A DNA stretch of 64,000 nt from Lunatimonas salinarum (GTDB lineage: Bacteria > Bacteroidota > Bacteroidia > Cytophagales > Cyclobacteriaceae), in NCBI RefSeq assembly GCF_017811155.1, contig NZ_JACVCV010000004.1:326011-390010 (forward strand), written 5' to 3'. Both the position numbers and the translations under genes were made by a program. This document shows positions 18,967-28,663 of the stretch, piece by piece. Positions within the stretch are counted from its first letter, which is position 1, and each line of letters opens with the position of its first letter. The notes below the pieces were generated by a model, which saw nothing but the letters and a program-made list of their open reading frames with translations, was not told the origin of the DNA and did not search any database.

Positions 18967-20892
18967 ATGAATCGCGGTTTTACCTTACTTATCATAGTTC
19001 TCATCCTTGCTACAGGCTGTAAGAGTTTAGAGCAAAAAGGAATTGGCCAATTCAGTGCCGGTGAATACCAACTTGCGATTGCTACATTTGGACAAGTATT
19101 GGAAAAAGAACCCGACAACAAAGACGCAAACTATTACGTGGCAGAGAGCTACCGGTTGTCCAACCGAATCGAAAATTCCCTCCCCTACTACGAGAAGTTG
19201 CTGGAACAGGAGGAAACGTTTGAATCCTACTATCACAAAGGCCAAAGCCTCAAAAGCCAGGGCAAATACGACGAGGCCGCAGAAGCATTTAAGGCTTCCA
19301 AAGCCTTTACTCAAGATGACCGTCAGCAGGCACTCGCCGATAAGGAAATCCGAAACCTCGAATACACCGCTTCGATAGAACCCATTTGGCCCAACCACAA
19401 GTTAGAAAATTACGAACTTCTCAATACATCGGGCATTGACTACGCTCCGGTGGTGAGTGAAAACTACCTTTATTTCACCAGTTCCCGTGGAGGAGGCGGG
19501 ATTTATTCTGCGGTAGGTCAAGGGTATACCAAGCTCTTTAGGGTTCGGGCGGATGGAATAAAAGTAGACGTGCAAAACATTCAGCCCATCCCCGAATTCA
19601 GAAATGAGCAGGGCCTAAATCAAGGTACCATTGCGATCAGTCCAGATGGAAATACCATGATTTATGCCAGAGGCAACTCTGCCAGTAAAAAGGATCTGCC
19701 AGATGTCAGCCTGTTTGCATCCTACTTTCGCGGAGGAGGCTTCACCGAGCCTATTTTCATGGCTTTAAATGAGGAACCAGAATTTTGGAATTCCACGCCG
19801 GCCTTTAGTTCCGACGGTGAAACACTCTATTTCGCCTCCAACCGCCCGGGAGGTTATGGGGGGATAGATTTATACAAAGCCACTAAGGTAGCCAATGGTG
19901 ATTTCGGAAATGTGCAAAACCTTGGGCCGGAAATAAACACCGCGGGAAACGACCTATTCCCTAGACCTATGCCAAACGGAGAATTTTACTTTTCCTCTGA
20001 TGGGCACCCTGGATTTGGCAAACTTGATATTTTCGTTGCGCATCAAGATGCCGGCAAGACGGTAATCAAAAACCTGGGCCCGAACATCAATTCAAGGGCT
20101 GATGACTTCGGGATTTTCTTCACCGATTTCCCTAAAGAAGGGTTTCTTACCTCCAACAGGGAAGGCGGCAAGGGGGATGACGATATCTACTTTTTCCAGG
20201 ACCTTACCCCTAAACCGAAAGTGGTCAACGTGTTACTTAACGTGACGACCTTGGCCACTACGGAAAGTGGAGGGCAAGAAGTACTGCCCCAAGTCCGTGT
20301 GATGCTCTATGACCAAAATAACCAAAATATTGACGGTAATTTTTCCAATCAAAACGGACGCCTCAGATTCCAACTTGAGCCGGAACAGACCTACAGCATT
20401 ATCGCCTCCAAAAATGGCTACTTCAACAAAAGCTTTCGATACAGCACTAATGGCAAAACACCTCGACAGGAAGAGCTCATCCAAGAGGTGACCAACATAA
20501 CCTTGGATACTGTGGTGGTATTGGATCCGCTTATCTTGGAGAAGGCTATTGTGTTGGAAAACATCTATTACGACCTAGACAAAGCCGATATTCGGCCTGA
20601 TGCCGCATTGGAGCTTGATAAGCTGGTGCAGATACTAACCGACAACCCTCAGATCCGCATTGAACTAAGCTCGCATACCGATGCCCGTGCCAGCGACTCC
20701 TATAACGATGCGCTATCCCAACGGCGGGCTGAATCGGCTGTTCAGTATTTGATCTCACAAGGAATCGATGCTGGAAGGCTAGAAGCCAAGGGGTACGGCA
20801 AGCGTCAGCTTATCATCGAAAATGCACAGACAGAGGAGGAACATCAGGTGAACCGAAGGACAGAGTTCAAAGTCATAGAAATCACCCAATAA
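18967..20892 (+). CDS. OmpA-family lipoprotein with TPR and beta-propeller domains (PorE-like)
   Basis: A lipoprotein signal with lipobox LATGC ends at Cys18. TPR repeats follow (about 25-125), then WD40-like PD40 propeller blades with ISPDGNTMIYA and FSSDGETLYFASNRPGGYGGIDLY (about 150-400), a CarboxypepD-regulatory-like beta-sandwich (about 420-500) and a C-terminal OmpA peptidoglycan-binding domain with YYDLDKADIRPDAALELDKL and the NRRTEF ending. This domain order is that of PorE of the type IX secretion system and its relatives. Whether this one serves secretion or general envelope anchoring is not settled here. Confidence 0.85.
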   Translation: MNRGFTLLIIVLILATGCKSLEQKGIGQFSAGEYQLAIATFGQVLEKEPDNKDANYYVAESYRLSNRIENSLPYYEKLLEQEETFESYYHKGQSLKSQGKYDEAAEAFKASKAFTQDDRQQALADKEIRNLEYTASIEPIWPNHKLENYELLNTSGIDYAPVVSENYLYFTSSRGGGGIYSAVGQGYTKLFRVRADGIKVDVQNIQPIPEFRNEQGLNQGTIAISPDGNTMIYARGNSASKKDLPDVSLFASYFRGGGFTEPIFMALNEEPEFWNSTPAFSSDGETLYFASNRPGGYGGIDLYKATKVANGDFGNVQNLGPEINTAGNDLFPRPMPNGEFYFSSDGHPGFGKLDIFVAHQDAGKTVIKNLGPNINSRADDFGIFFTDFPKEGFLTSNREGGKGDDDIYFFQDLTPKPKVVNVLLNVTTLATTESGGQEVLPQVRVMLYDQNNQNIDGNFSNQNGRLRFQLEPEQTYSIIASKNGYFNKSFRYSTNGKTPRQEELIQEVTNITLDTVVVLDPLILEKAIVLENIYYDLDKADIRPDAALELDKLVQILTDNPQIRIELSSHTDARASDSYNDALSQRRAESAVQYLISQGIDAGRLEAKGYGKRQLIIENAQTEEEHQVNRRTEFKVIEITQ

Positions 20893-20898
20893 ATTGTT

Positions 20899-20906
20899 TA
20901 CCTTTG
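20899..20906 (+). promoter_or_regulatory. Bacteroidota -7 promoter box (TACCTTTG) for purM
   Basis: TACCTTTG lies 28 bases before the purM ATG at 20934. It overlaps an in-frame TTG at 20904, which argues against that TTG being the start codon. Confidence 0.55.
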
Positions 20907-20933
20907 CCCGCTTACCAGCAAAATACCCAGCTT

Positions 20934-22103
20934 ATGAACGACCGGTATATGCAAAGAGGCGTTTCGGCCTCCAAAGAAGATGTGCATCGGGCTATTTCGA
21001 AACTCGATAAGGGGATTTTTCCGAAAGCATTTTGCAAAATCGTAGAAGATGTGCTTGGTAATGACCCCGACTACTGTAACGTCATGCATGCCGACGGAGC
21101 CGGTACCAAATCCTCTCTTGCCTACCTATATTGGAAAGAAACCGGCGACTTAAGCGTGTGGAAAGGCATTGCACAGGATGCCATCATCATGAATACAGAC
21201 GACCTACTTTGTGTAGGTGCGGTAAACAACATCCTGGTCTCTTCGACTATAGGCAGGAACAAGAACCTCATTCCCGGGGAAGTCATCTCTGCTATCATCA
21301 ATGGCACCGAGGAGGTGCTCCAAATGCTACGCGACCACGGTGTTCATGCCATTCTCACGGGCGGCGAAACCGCCGATGTGGGGGATTTGGTCCGAACCAT
21401 CATCGTAGACAGTACGGTTACCTGCCGTATGCGCAAGGAGGAAGTAATCTCCAACGACCGCATTCAAGCCGGTGATGTCATTGTGGGATTGGCTTCCTAT
21501 GGGCAGGCCTCCTACGAGCAAGAATACAATGGAGGCATGGGCAGCAATGGCCTTACCTCCGCACGCCACGATGTATTTGGCCATGAAATCAAACAAAGGT
21601 ACCCGGAAAGTTTTGACCCGTTGGTTCCGGAAGCGTTGATATACAGCGGTAGTTTCGGTCTTACGGATCCCGCACCAGGCACACCCTTGGATATGGGCAA
21701 GTTGGTTCTATCTCCTACCCGCACCTATGCGCCCATTATGGTAGAAATTCTAAAATCGCTTCGGACGCAACTGCATGGGGTTGTCCATTGCAGTGGTGGA
21801 GCGCAAACGAAAGTGCTGCACTTCGTGGAGGATCTCCATATTGTTAAAGATAATTTATTGGAGATTCCCCCGCTTTTTAAGTTTATCCAAGCGCAGAGTG
21901 GTACAGACTGGAAAGAAATGTACAAGGTATTCAACATGGGACACCGGATGGAGCTTTATCTGTCAGAAACATACGCAGAAGAAGTGATTGCCATCTCCAA
22001 GTCCTTTGGCGTAGATGCACAGGTCGTGGGATACGTCCAAGATGGCAAAGGGCAAACCCTTACACTAAAAAGCCCTCACGGTACATTTCACTATGAGGGG
22101 TAG
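20934..22103 (+). CDS. purM: Phosphoribosylformylglycinamidine cyclo-ligase (AIR synthase)
   Basis: The 389-residue product shows PurM features: MHADGAGTKSSLAYLYW near residue 46, QDAIIMNTDDLLCVGA near 80, LTGGETADVGDLVRT near 138, and the C-terminal PIMVEILKS and GHRMELYLS blocks. PurM closes the imidazole ring in purine biosynthesis using ATP. The ATG at 20934 is chosen because an upstream TTG lies inside the promoter box. The size matches the longer Bacteroidota PurM form. Confidence 0.85.
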   Translation: MNDRYMQRGVSASKEDVHRAISKLDKGIFPKAFCKIVEDVLGNDPDYCNVMHADGAGTKSSLAYLYWKETGDLSVWKGIAQDAIIMNTDDLLCVGAVNNILVSSTIGRNKNLIPGEVISAIINGTEEVLQMLRDHGVHAILTGGETADVGDLVRTIIVDSTVTCRMRKEEVISNDRIQAGDVIVGLASYGQASYEQEYNGGMGSNGLTSARHDVFGHEIKQRYPESFDPLVPEALIYSGSFGLTDPAPGTPLDMGKLVLSPTRTYAPIMVEILKSLRTQLHGVVHCSGGAQTKVLHFVEDLHIVKDNLLEIPPLFKFIQAQSGTDWKEMYKVFNMGHRMELYLSETYAEEVIAISKSFGVDAQVVGYVQDGKGQTLTLKSPHGTFHYEG

Positions 22104-22130
22104 CCATAAATCCTTTCTAAGATAGCAAGC

Positions 22131-23468
22131 ATGCTGCCAAAGGTACTAAAATCAATTGCAGCTATTACCTTACTGCTCCTTGGACTACTTTTCGCCACAG
22201 TGACCGTGGTAGACTGGACCCCGTACGAGGAAACTGCCTACTACAAAAACACCAACCAATCCATCGAAAATTTAGCTTGGAACCGTTCGGATACCGGATT
22301 CTTACTAGCAGGATGGGCGAAAGAAAACATCACTCCAGATGTCCCTAAGCCCTTAATACCCTACAAACCTAGGGGGAACTATGAGTTTGTGTTGGACAGC
22401 AGCTACGTACGCACGATCATCGTAGGAAACGGCACCAACCACATCGCATTTGTAAATTATGAGATCCTTTTCGTGCATCCCTATTTGGCTGGGATTGTTC
22501 GAGACCGGGTTAGGCAAAGCAATCCCGCATTGAATCAATTGTATTTTACGACCACCCACACCCACAGTGGTTACGGGGGGTTTTCTCCCGGACTTATCGG
22601 AAAACTCACCATGGGCGGTTTTGATGAGCAAGTCATTCAACTTTTAGCCGATCGCACCATCCAAAGTCTCCAACAAGCTTGGAATTCCATGGATACCGTT
22701 CGACTGGGCTATAAGAAAACCAATGCAGAAGACTTTGTCACAAACCGCCTGATTGCAACGGATCCGGTAGACCCTTATATCCGACTACTTCAGGTAGAAA
22801 AAGTCTCCGGAGAAACCTGCCAACTAACCACGTATAGTGCCCATTCCACTTTGCTACCAGGTAAATTCATGGGATTATCGGGTGATTATCCCCACTATTT
22901 CAACTTGCTTAGGGAATCCGAAGTGGACTTTTCCCTGTTTGCATCAGGCACCGTCGGCAGCCATAGACCCAAAAGCCTTGGCTCCAATCCGGAAGGTGTG
23001 AAAAAATACGCCTTCAAGCTAGATTCGTTGATTCGAGCAGATACATTGCCCATTGCCGTCCAATCGAACTCCCTTCTTGCTTTTGCTAAAGTACCGGTGG
23101 AATTGAGAGATTCCCATTTTCGGATTGCCGACAACTTACGTATAAGGCCTTGGCTTTTCAACCTGCTTTATGGAGACAGCCCTGCACATATGGATGTGAT
23201 CCGTCTAGGAGATAACCTGTTTATTTCTTCAAGCGGAGAAATATCCGGCGTATTCTTGGAGCCTTGGGATAGCCTGGCAGCAACAGAGGGATTAAATCTG
23301 ATTGTCACCTGCTTCAACGGGGGCTATATCGGATACATCACTCCAGATGAATATTATCACGAGAACCTATATGAGGTAAGAGACATGAATTTTTTCGGAC
23401 CCTACAATGGTGCTTACCACAGCGAACTTTTTACCCGCCTAATAAAAAAAAGTGCCGAACTTGACTAG
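22131..23468 (+). CDS. Neutral ceramidase-like protein (N-terminal domain family), membrane anchored or secreted
   Basis: A signal/anchor segment at about 8-26 (ITLLLLGLLFATVTVVDW) is followed by a domain of the neutral/alkaline non-lysosomal ceramidase family: LLAGWAKENITPD near 64, VNYEILFVHP near 108 and the zinc-binding TTTHTHSGYGG near 143. Family members hydrolyse the amide of ceramides, but in bacteria many homologues of this length lack a proven substrate. Bacteroidota make sphingolipids, which gives a plausible context. Its last four bases overlap the convergent PNPOx gene. Confidence 0.8.
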   Translation: MLPKVLKSIAAITLLLLGLLFATVTVVDWTPYEETAYYKNTNQSIENLAWNRSDTGFLLAGWAKENITPDVPKPLIPYKPRGNYEFVLDSSYVRTIIVGNGTNHIAFVNYEILFVHPYLAGIVRDRVRQSNPALNQLYFTTTHTHSGYGGFSPGLIGKLTMGGFDEQVIQLLADRTIQSLQQAWNSMDTVRLGYKKTNAEDFVTNRLIATDPVDPYIRLLQVEKVSGETCQLTTYSAHSTLLPGKFMGLSGDYPHYFNLLRESEVDFSLFASGTVGSHRPKSLGSNPEGVKKYAFKLDSLIRADTLPIAVQSNSLLAFAKVPVELRDSHFRIADNLRIRPWLFNLLYGDSPAHMDVIRLGDNLFISSSGEISGVFLEPWDSLAATEGLNLIVTCFNGGYIGYITPDEYYHENLYEVRDMNFFGPYNGAYHSELFTRLIKKSAELD

Positions 23469-24028
23469 GGTGCTAGCCAGTAACTGCGCCAATCACCGCC
23501 TTCTCGTTCAAATCCAGCCCGAATATGGTCAAAACCACTCAATTGCATTACATCCAGCTTATCGGCAAAGACCTCTACGACAGTAAAAAACCGATCATCA
23601 ATAGATTCCGGCCAAATATGTGCTTCACTAGGATGGCCAATTCGATGGCCCGGATGGATCAGAGGACCGTATGCCTTTCTTGCCTCCCGTGGAATGCTCT
23701 CCCAAAAAAGCGCCGATGTATCATCCTGATGGTGAACCGTTGCCTTTCCCTTTACCCGAACCTGCACACGCTTCCCGGGATCGTAAAATAAAAGAGCTAC
23801 TTGGGACTTTGCCATCAACTGACCTACCTTAGAGGATCTGGAATCGGTGAAAAATGAAAAGATAAAGTTCTCGGAAAACTTTCGCAGCACCACATAGCGT
23901 GATTCCGAGCCGTAGGTGGTTAGTGGAAAAAAACGAAAAGGGTGATTCGCATCCAGTGCTCCCTCCCTCAATTCTCCTTTTACGCGCTGAAAAACATCGT
24001 CCAGCGAAGTGTGTATATCAAATAGCAT
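23465..24028 (-). CDS. Pyridoxamine 5'-phosphate oxidase-family FMN protein
   Basis: The sequence follows the PNPOx split-barrel pattern: HPFRFFPLTTYG, SRYVVLRKF, FFTDSRSSKVGQL, VALLFYDPGKRVQVRVKGKA, and the closing FDHIRAGFE..WRSYWLAP. Family members bind FMN and oxidise PNP/PMP or act on other substrates; this one looks like the Bacteroidota relative rather than canonical PdxH. The ATG at 24028 is preferred to an upstream TTG at 24040. It converges on and overlaps the ceramidase gene by four bases. Confidence 0.8.
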   Translation of the reverse strand: MLFDIHTSLDDVFQRVKGELREGALDANHPFRFFPLTTYGSESRYVVLRKFSENFIFSFFTDSRSSKVGQLMAKSQVALLFYDPGKRVQVRVKGKATVHHQDDTSALFWESIPREARKAYGPLIHPGHRIGHPSEAHIWPESIDDRFFTVVEVFADKLDVMQLSGFDHIRAGFEREGGDWRSYWLAP

Positions 24029-24141
24029 CACGTCCCTCAATTTGAAATAAGCAGGTACCGATACCTGCCACTAGTCCCTAAATGTAGTTAGCTTTGTCGA
24101 ATGGTTTGCCGCTAGCGCAGAAATAATTCCTATCGCACTTG

Positions 24142-24624
24142 TTATTTAAGTCTACTGATTAGATTTACCAATCCGCTTTCGTCTAGCTCACCTTCATGGA
24201 AAAAACGAGTCCCATCCGACTGAACAAAAAGGGTAGCTGGAATCGCTCCTGACCAATCCTTACTCACCTTCTCTATCCAACTGTTAAAATCCACATCGCT
24301 CAGTAAAAATACCGGCGCCTTGATCGCCCTGCGTTCGATAAACGAATTTACACGCTCGGGTCTCCTCCCGTCATCCAAAGAGATAAAAACAAGGTCTACA
24401 TCGGGGTAATCGCCATTTACCTTTTCAAAGGCGGGCATTTCTTTCACACAAGGTGCGCACCAAGTGGCCCAAAAATTATAAATAACCAATTTTTCCGAAG
24501 GTCTGCCCGCCATCTGTTCAAATTCCTCAAACGAAATAATCTGGACGCTATCTGCGGTATCTGATGGAGGCATCATACTGCTAAAAACAATCGATAGCCA
24601 CCACATGTGCACAAGTATAATCAT
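24142..24624 (-). CDS. TlpA-like thioredoxin-fold protein
   Basis: A short hydrophobic N-terminus (1-17) suggests export or membrane anchoring. The thioredoxin fold shows NFWATWCAPCVKEMPAF (active-site CAPC, about residues 55-58) and a cis-proline at IPATLF. TlpA/ResA-type proteins reduce disulfides outside the cytoplasm. The neighbouring sugar isomerase gene is about 100 bases away on the same strand and no redox partner is adjacent. Confidence 0.87.
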   Translation of the reverse strand: MIILVHMWWLSIVFSSMMPPSDTADSVQIISFEEFEQMAGRPSEKLVIYNFWATWCAPCVKEMPAFEKVNGDYPDVDLVFISLDDGRRPERVNSFIERRAIKAPVFLLSDVDFNSWIEKVSKDWSGAIPATLFVQSDGTRFFHEGELDESGLVNLISRLK

Positions 24625-24723
24625 AGGATAAAACTAGGTAATTGCAGGAAAAAGGGTGCATTTGGGAAACAAACACACCCGAGAATACGAAAAGAGACGT
24701 AAGAGGTTGTGATGACGCTCCGA

Positions 24724-25569
24724 TTACTCCTTTAAAATTTGATTGATGTAGCGAACGCTCTGCGGGATTTGACTAACCGATCGGGAAGATTCATCTTCAA
24801 TGATCAGGTATTCCACACCGTTCATTTTTGCCTGACGGATAATTCCTGCAATATCAATATCTCCCGTCCCCAGTACTACATTGGTTTCCACATCTCCCGT
24901 CCCGTCAGTGGTACCAGCCGTTCCCGATTTACGATCCTTCATATGTAACAGCGGAAACTTCGCAGGGTGCTTTCTAAGTAAGCCCAGCGGATCTCCTCCA
25001 CCCATTTTGACCCAAAAAATATCCATTTGAAAATCGAAATCACGGGCGGACTGAATCATGTAATCAAACAGGGTTCCGTCGCCATGTGGTTTGAATTCGT
25101 AGCCGTGTGGATGATAGCAAAAGGTAAGCCCCGCATCCTTCACAAGCTTACCCGCTGCGTTGAATACCTCGACTGCATTCTTTGCATCGTCCATACCAAA
25201 TTTTCCGGAAGCATGGGGAACCCAAAAGGTCACGATGTACTTTGCCCCAAAAGCTTTCGCACGCTCGATAACCGCCTTTGGATTGTCCCGCATCTCCTCA
25301 AAGGATCCACCTATAGAAACCATTTTCAGCCCATTGCGGTGCAGTAGGTCTTGGTAATCTTGGTCTGACATTCCATACGTACCTCCTCCCTCAATGTACC
25401 GTATCCCCCATTGATTGATAATTTCATGGTACCGCTCCACGTCTATTTTCATTTGATTTCGGAGACTGTAGAGCTGAAGGGCAATTTCTTGGGCATTCAC
25501 CATAAGCGATAATCCTGAAATCAGGTAAACAAGCAAAAAAGAACTGATTTTTGACAGGTAACAAGCCAT
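24724..25569 (-). CDS. Secreted sugar phosphate isomerase/epimerase-family TIM-barrel protein
   Basis: A signal peptide ends near VNAQ (residue 27). The rest matches the xylose-isomerase-like TIM barrel (AP endonuclease 2 superfamily) with LQLYSLRNQM, WGIRYIEGGGTYG, CYHPHGYEFK, QMDIFWVKMGGGDP, LLHMKDRK and LIIEDESS; the Glu/Asp/His set needed for a metal site is present. Such exported members are frequent in Bacteroidota beside DUF1080 and dehydrogenase genes for oxidised-sugar metabolism. The substrate is unknown. Confidence 0.82.
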   Translation of the reverse strand: MACYLSKISSFLLVYLISGLSLMVNAQEIALQLYSLRNQMKIDVERYHEIINQWGIRYIEGGGTYGMSDQDYQDLLHRNGLKMVSIGGSFEEMRDNPKAVIERAKAFGAKYIVTFWVPHASGKFGMDDAKNAVEVFNAAGKLVKDAGLTFCYHPHGYEFKPHGDGTLFDYMIQSARDFDFQMDIFWVKMGGGDPLGLLRKHPAKFPLLHMKDRKSGTAGTTDGTGDVETNVVLGTGDIDIAGIIRQAKMNGVEYLIIEDESSRSVSQIPQSVRYINQILKE

Positions 25570-25583
25570 AGGTCAATGATTGG

Positions 25584-25925
25584 CTATTTTTCCTTGAATC
25601 GATCCACTACGTATAAAAACAAGTTGAATGAAAGCGTGGATTTCGTCTCTGACTTTACACCCTTTTCATCTACTTCAGAGGTTTTTCTATACCCACTTAG
25701 ATCCCTTTCCTCTTCGACAACTGGCTCGTCGACCTTCCGAGGCACGTGGTAATCTGTCGTTACCTTTTCCCTCATTAAAACGGATTCCGTGCTTTTCACT
25801 GCCTCGGCAAATGGTCTCTCCTTATCCGATTGTGCTTGAACGAACGTTGATTGAAAAAAACAAAGACAAACAGCCAGTCCTGCGACGGTAAAAACTTTTG
25901 AGACTAGATTGCTACCTGACTGCAT
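25584..25925 (-). CDS. Small secreted hypothetical protein
   Basis: This 113-residue protein has a signal peptide (about 1-31, ending FVQAQ) and a charged, low-complexity mature part rich in Glu, Lys and Val. No family is recognised. It starts upstream of the sugar isomerase gene and ends 14 bases before it, so the two may be co-transcribed. A short hydrophobic run near the C-terminus (FNLFLYVVDRF) is the only other feature. Confidence 0.45.
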   Translation of the reverse strand: MQSGSNLVSKVFTVAGLAVCLCFFQSTFVQAQSDKERPFAEAVKSTESVLMREKVTTDYHVPRKVDEPVVEEERDLSGYRKTSEVDEKGVKSETKSTLSFNLFLYVVDRFKEK

Positions 25926-26102
25926 ACGAAAGCGATTTGATGCCTAATCAACGGTTTCTTGTTCCGTAAATTTAAGGAAAACAATATATTAATCAAAAAA
26001 ACGGGTGGTTTGTTTCGAAATTTTCAACAAACCTGAGCGCTAAGGCAACCCAAATTTTTAGTAATTTTGAGTGGTTGCTGAAAGAAAAGTAAAAATCTAC
26101 GC

Positions 26103-28577
26103 ATGATTGAAGTCCTATCTCCAGAAAAACTTGCCTCCATCCTATCGGCTAGCACTCCCAGGTTACCGGACGCTACCCCGATTGAACAAATAAGCATCGA
26201 CTCCCGCAAAATATTCCATGGTATAGGCACGGTTTTCTTTGCGCTCCCGGGCAATCAGGTGAATGGCCATGAGTTTATTGGTTCCTGTTATAAAAAAGGC
26301 GTAAAAAATTTCGTGATCGCTGCTGAGATATTGGATCGTATCGATCTTACGTTGCAGCCTGACGCGAATTTCTACTTGGTAAAAGATCCCCTTGCGGCCT
26401 TGCAGTCGTTGGCCTCCTGGCATCGCACCCTTTTCAAGGGGCCGGTTGTCGGCATTACAGGCAGTAACGGTAAAACCATCGTCAAGGAATGGTTGGGTCA
26501 ATTGCTTTCCAATCGTTTTCAGACGGCCAAAAGTCCAAAGAGCTTCAATAGTCAGATTGGTGTAGCGCTCTCGATCTTTTCCATGACCTCGTGCCACCAA
26601 GTAGCCTTGCTGGAGGCCGGCATCTCCCGTCCTGATGAGATGAAGCGCCTAGAAGAGATGATTAAGCCAGACATTGGCATAATGACGAACCTAGGCACCG
26701 CACATGGCCAGAATTTTGTCAGCAAAGCCGAAAAACTGGCGGAGAAGCTAGTGCTGTTTAAAAACTGTAAATTGTTGATTTACCGAAAAGACCATGCCGA
26801 AGTAGCCGATGCCGTTGAAAAGTTGCTTCCAGAAGCAAAACTCGTATCCTGGTCAGACAATACAGGTGCCGATTACACCCTGCGCATTAAAAAACTTCCA
26901 ATCGGTGCCCGCATTATATTGGTCAAACCGGATTCGAGCATGTACACGTTCAGTACCCGCTTTTCAGACGATGCTTCCTTGGAAAACCTCCGCCATTGCA
27001 TCGTAGCTGCCGCAACGCTAGGCTTGGACTTCCCATCCATCCAAGAGGGGCTGCTGCAGTTGGGTGCTGTGGATATGCGGCTAGCAATAAAAGCAGGGAA
27101 AAGGCTGTGCACGTTGATCGATGACACCTATAATAATGACCTCGCAGGGCTGGAAATCGCACTCGATTTTATGGAAATCCAGCGAAAAAAACGACGACGG
27201 GTGCTGATTCTGTCGGACTTCCCACAAATAAAGCATCCGAAAGAAGTGTACGCACACGTCTGCCGGCTATTGCACCACTATCAGATAGACCAACTCATGG
27301 GAGTAGGCCCGGATATTTCCGCCCACCTACGTACTTGCAAGATGCCTGCCTCATTTTTTAACACTACCGAAGCCCTGCTGGCAAGTGGCGAACTGAACAG
27401 GTTTTCTGACGACCTGCTCCTCATCAAAGGTGCAAGAACCTTTGAATTTGAGCGTATCGTGCAGGCATTGGAAGAGCAAATCCACGGAACCGTCTTGGAA
27501 ATCAACCTCAATGCGATCACCCATAATTTCTTCTTTTACAAACAACAGCTGAAGACCAATACCAAACTAATGGCAATGGTGAAGGCCGCTGCCTATGGCG
27601 GCGGTGCCACTGAAATTGCTAATCACCTGCAAAAATTACGGGCGGACTACCTTTCCGTTGCTTATTCGGACGAAGGAGCTGAACTACGGGAAAATGGAAT
27701 AACCCTGCCGATCATGGTACTAAATGTAGCATCGGAAAACGCTGCGCAAATCGTACGGCACGGATTGGAACCCGTTCTGTACAGCCCAAGTATCCTAAAA
27801 TACTTCGGTGAATATGCCAAAACTGAAGGGGTATCCATTGCCATCCACCTGGACATAGACAGTGGAATGAGGAGGCTGGGATTTGATCAAGATTCCATCG
27901 AGGAGCTGAAAGCCCTACTGACCTCCTTTCCCGAACTGCGTGTGCAAAGCATCTTTACCCACCTTACCAGTACCGACAATCCCGCACACGATAAACACTC
28001 CCTTGCCCAGCTGGAACGATTTCAAGGCCTTTGCTCCCAGATAATCAATACAATCGGATACAAGCCACTGATTCACGCGCTGAACACTGCCGGTATCCTT
28101 CGCTTCCCCGAGCATTCATTTGACATGGTACGTTTAGGTATTGGGCTTTATGGAATTAGTATCGACGAGCTGTCCAAGGGGAAATTACAACAGGTAGGCA
28201 CATTGAAGACGACGATCTCTCAGATCAAACACCTCAAAAAAGGGGTACATATTGGCTATAATCGCATGGGTATCATGCCTAATGACGGTAAAATAGGCAC
28301 CATAGGACTTGGGTATGCGGATGGATTTGATCGCCGTTTTAGCAACGGAATCGGTTATGTGGTAGTGAATGGCCAAAAAGCCCCGGTGATCGGAAATATC
28401 TGCATGGATATGACCATGGTGGACCTTTCGGGAATTGATGCCCGGGAAGGAGACGCAGTGACCGTGTATGGGGAAGGGATCGACCTCGCCGACTTGGCAA
28501 GCCGCATTGGCACCATTCCCTATGAGTTACTGACACGGATTAGCGGTAGGGTAAAAAGGATCTATTTTTTAGATTAA
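26103..28577 (+). CDS. Bifunctional MurF ligase / alanine racemase
   Basis: The N-terminal about 460 residues are UDP-MurNAc-tripeptide:D-Ala-D-Ala ligase: QISIDSRKI region, P-loop GITGSNGKTIVKEW near 119-132, and the Mur-ligase C-terminal domain. Residues about 460-824 are a PLP alanine racemase: LEINLNAITHN, MVKAAAYGGG carrying the PLP lysine, GYNRMG and the ICMDMTMVD block. The fusion is established in Bacteroidota and couples D-Ala supply to cell-wall precursor synthesis. A TAATTTTG box at 26062-26069 may be its promoter. In the PLP loop KAAAYGGG replaces the usual KADAYGHG. Confidence 0.92.
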   Translation: MIEVLSPEKLASILSASTPRLPDATPIEQISIDSRKIFHGIGTVFFALPGNQVNGHEFIGSCYKKGVKNFVIAAEILDRIDLTLQPDANFYLVKDPLAALQSLASWHRTLFKGPVVGITGSNGKTIVKEWLGQLLSNRFQTAKSPKSFNSQIGVALSIFSMTSCHQVALLEAGISRPDEMKRLEEMIKPDIGIMTNLGTAHGQNFVSKAEKLAEKLVLFKNCKLLIYRKDHAEVADAVEKLLPEAKLVSWSDNTGADYTLRIKKLPIGARIILVKPDSSMYTFSTRFSDDASLENLRHCIVAAATLGLDFPSIQEGLLQLGAVDMRLAIKAGKRLCTLIDDTYNNDLAGLEIALDFMEIQRKKRRRVLILSDFPQIKHPKEVYAHVCRLLHHYQIDQLMGVGPDISAHLRTCKMPASFFNTTEALLASGELNRFSDDLLLIKGARTFEFERIVQALEEQIHGTVLEINLNAITHNFFFYKQQLKTNTKLMAMVKAAAYGGGATEIANHLQKLRADYLSVAYSDEGAELRENGITLPIMVLNVASENAAQIVRHGLEPVLYSPSILKYFGEYAKTEGVSIAIHLDIDSGMRRLGFDQDSIEELKALLTSFPELRVQSIFTHLTSTDNPAHDKHSLAQLERFQGLCSQIINTIGYKPLIHALNTAGILRFPEHSFDMVRLGIGLYGISIDELSKGKLQQVGTLKTTISQIKHLKKGVHIGYNRMGIMPNDGKIGTIGLGYADGFDRRFSNGIGYVVVNGQKAPVIGNICMDMTMVDLSGIDAREGDAVTVYGEGIDLADLASRIGTIPYELLTRISGRVKRIYFLD

Positions 28578-28663
28578 GCCAATCGATTAGATTTCTCATT
28601 CAGTTCTTGTAATATTTTGTTTTCTTTGCAGCTAGTTTTCCGGCAATTAAAAATAGCTACCCT

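Noticed and set aside
20904..20933. Longer PurM from TTG at 20904
   Set aside because: The TTG lies inside the TACCTTTG promoter box, and the ATG at 20934 fits the family.
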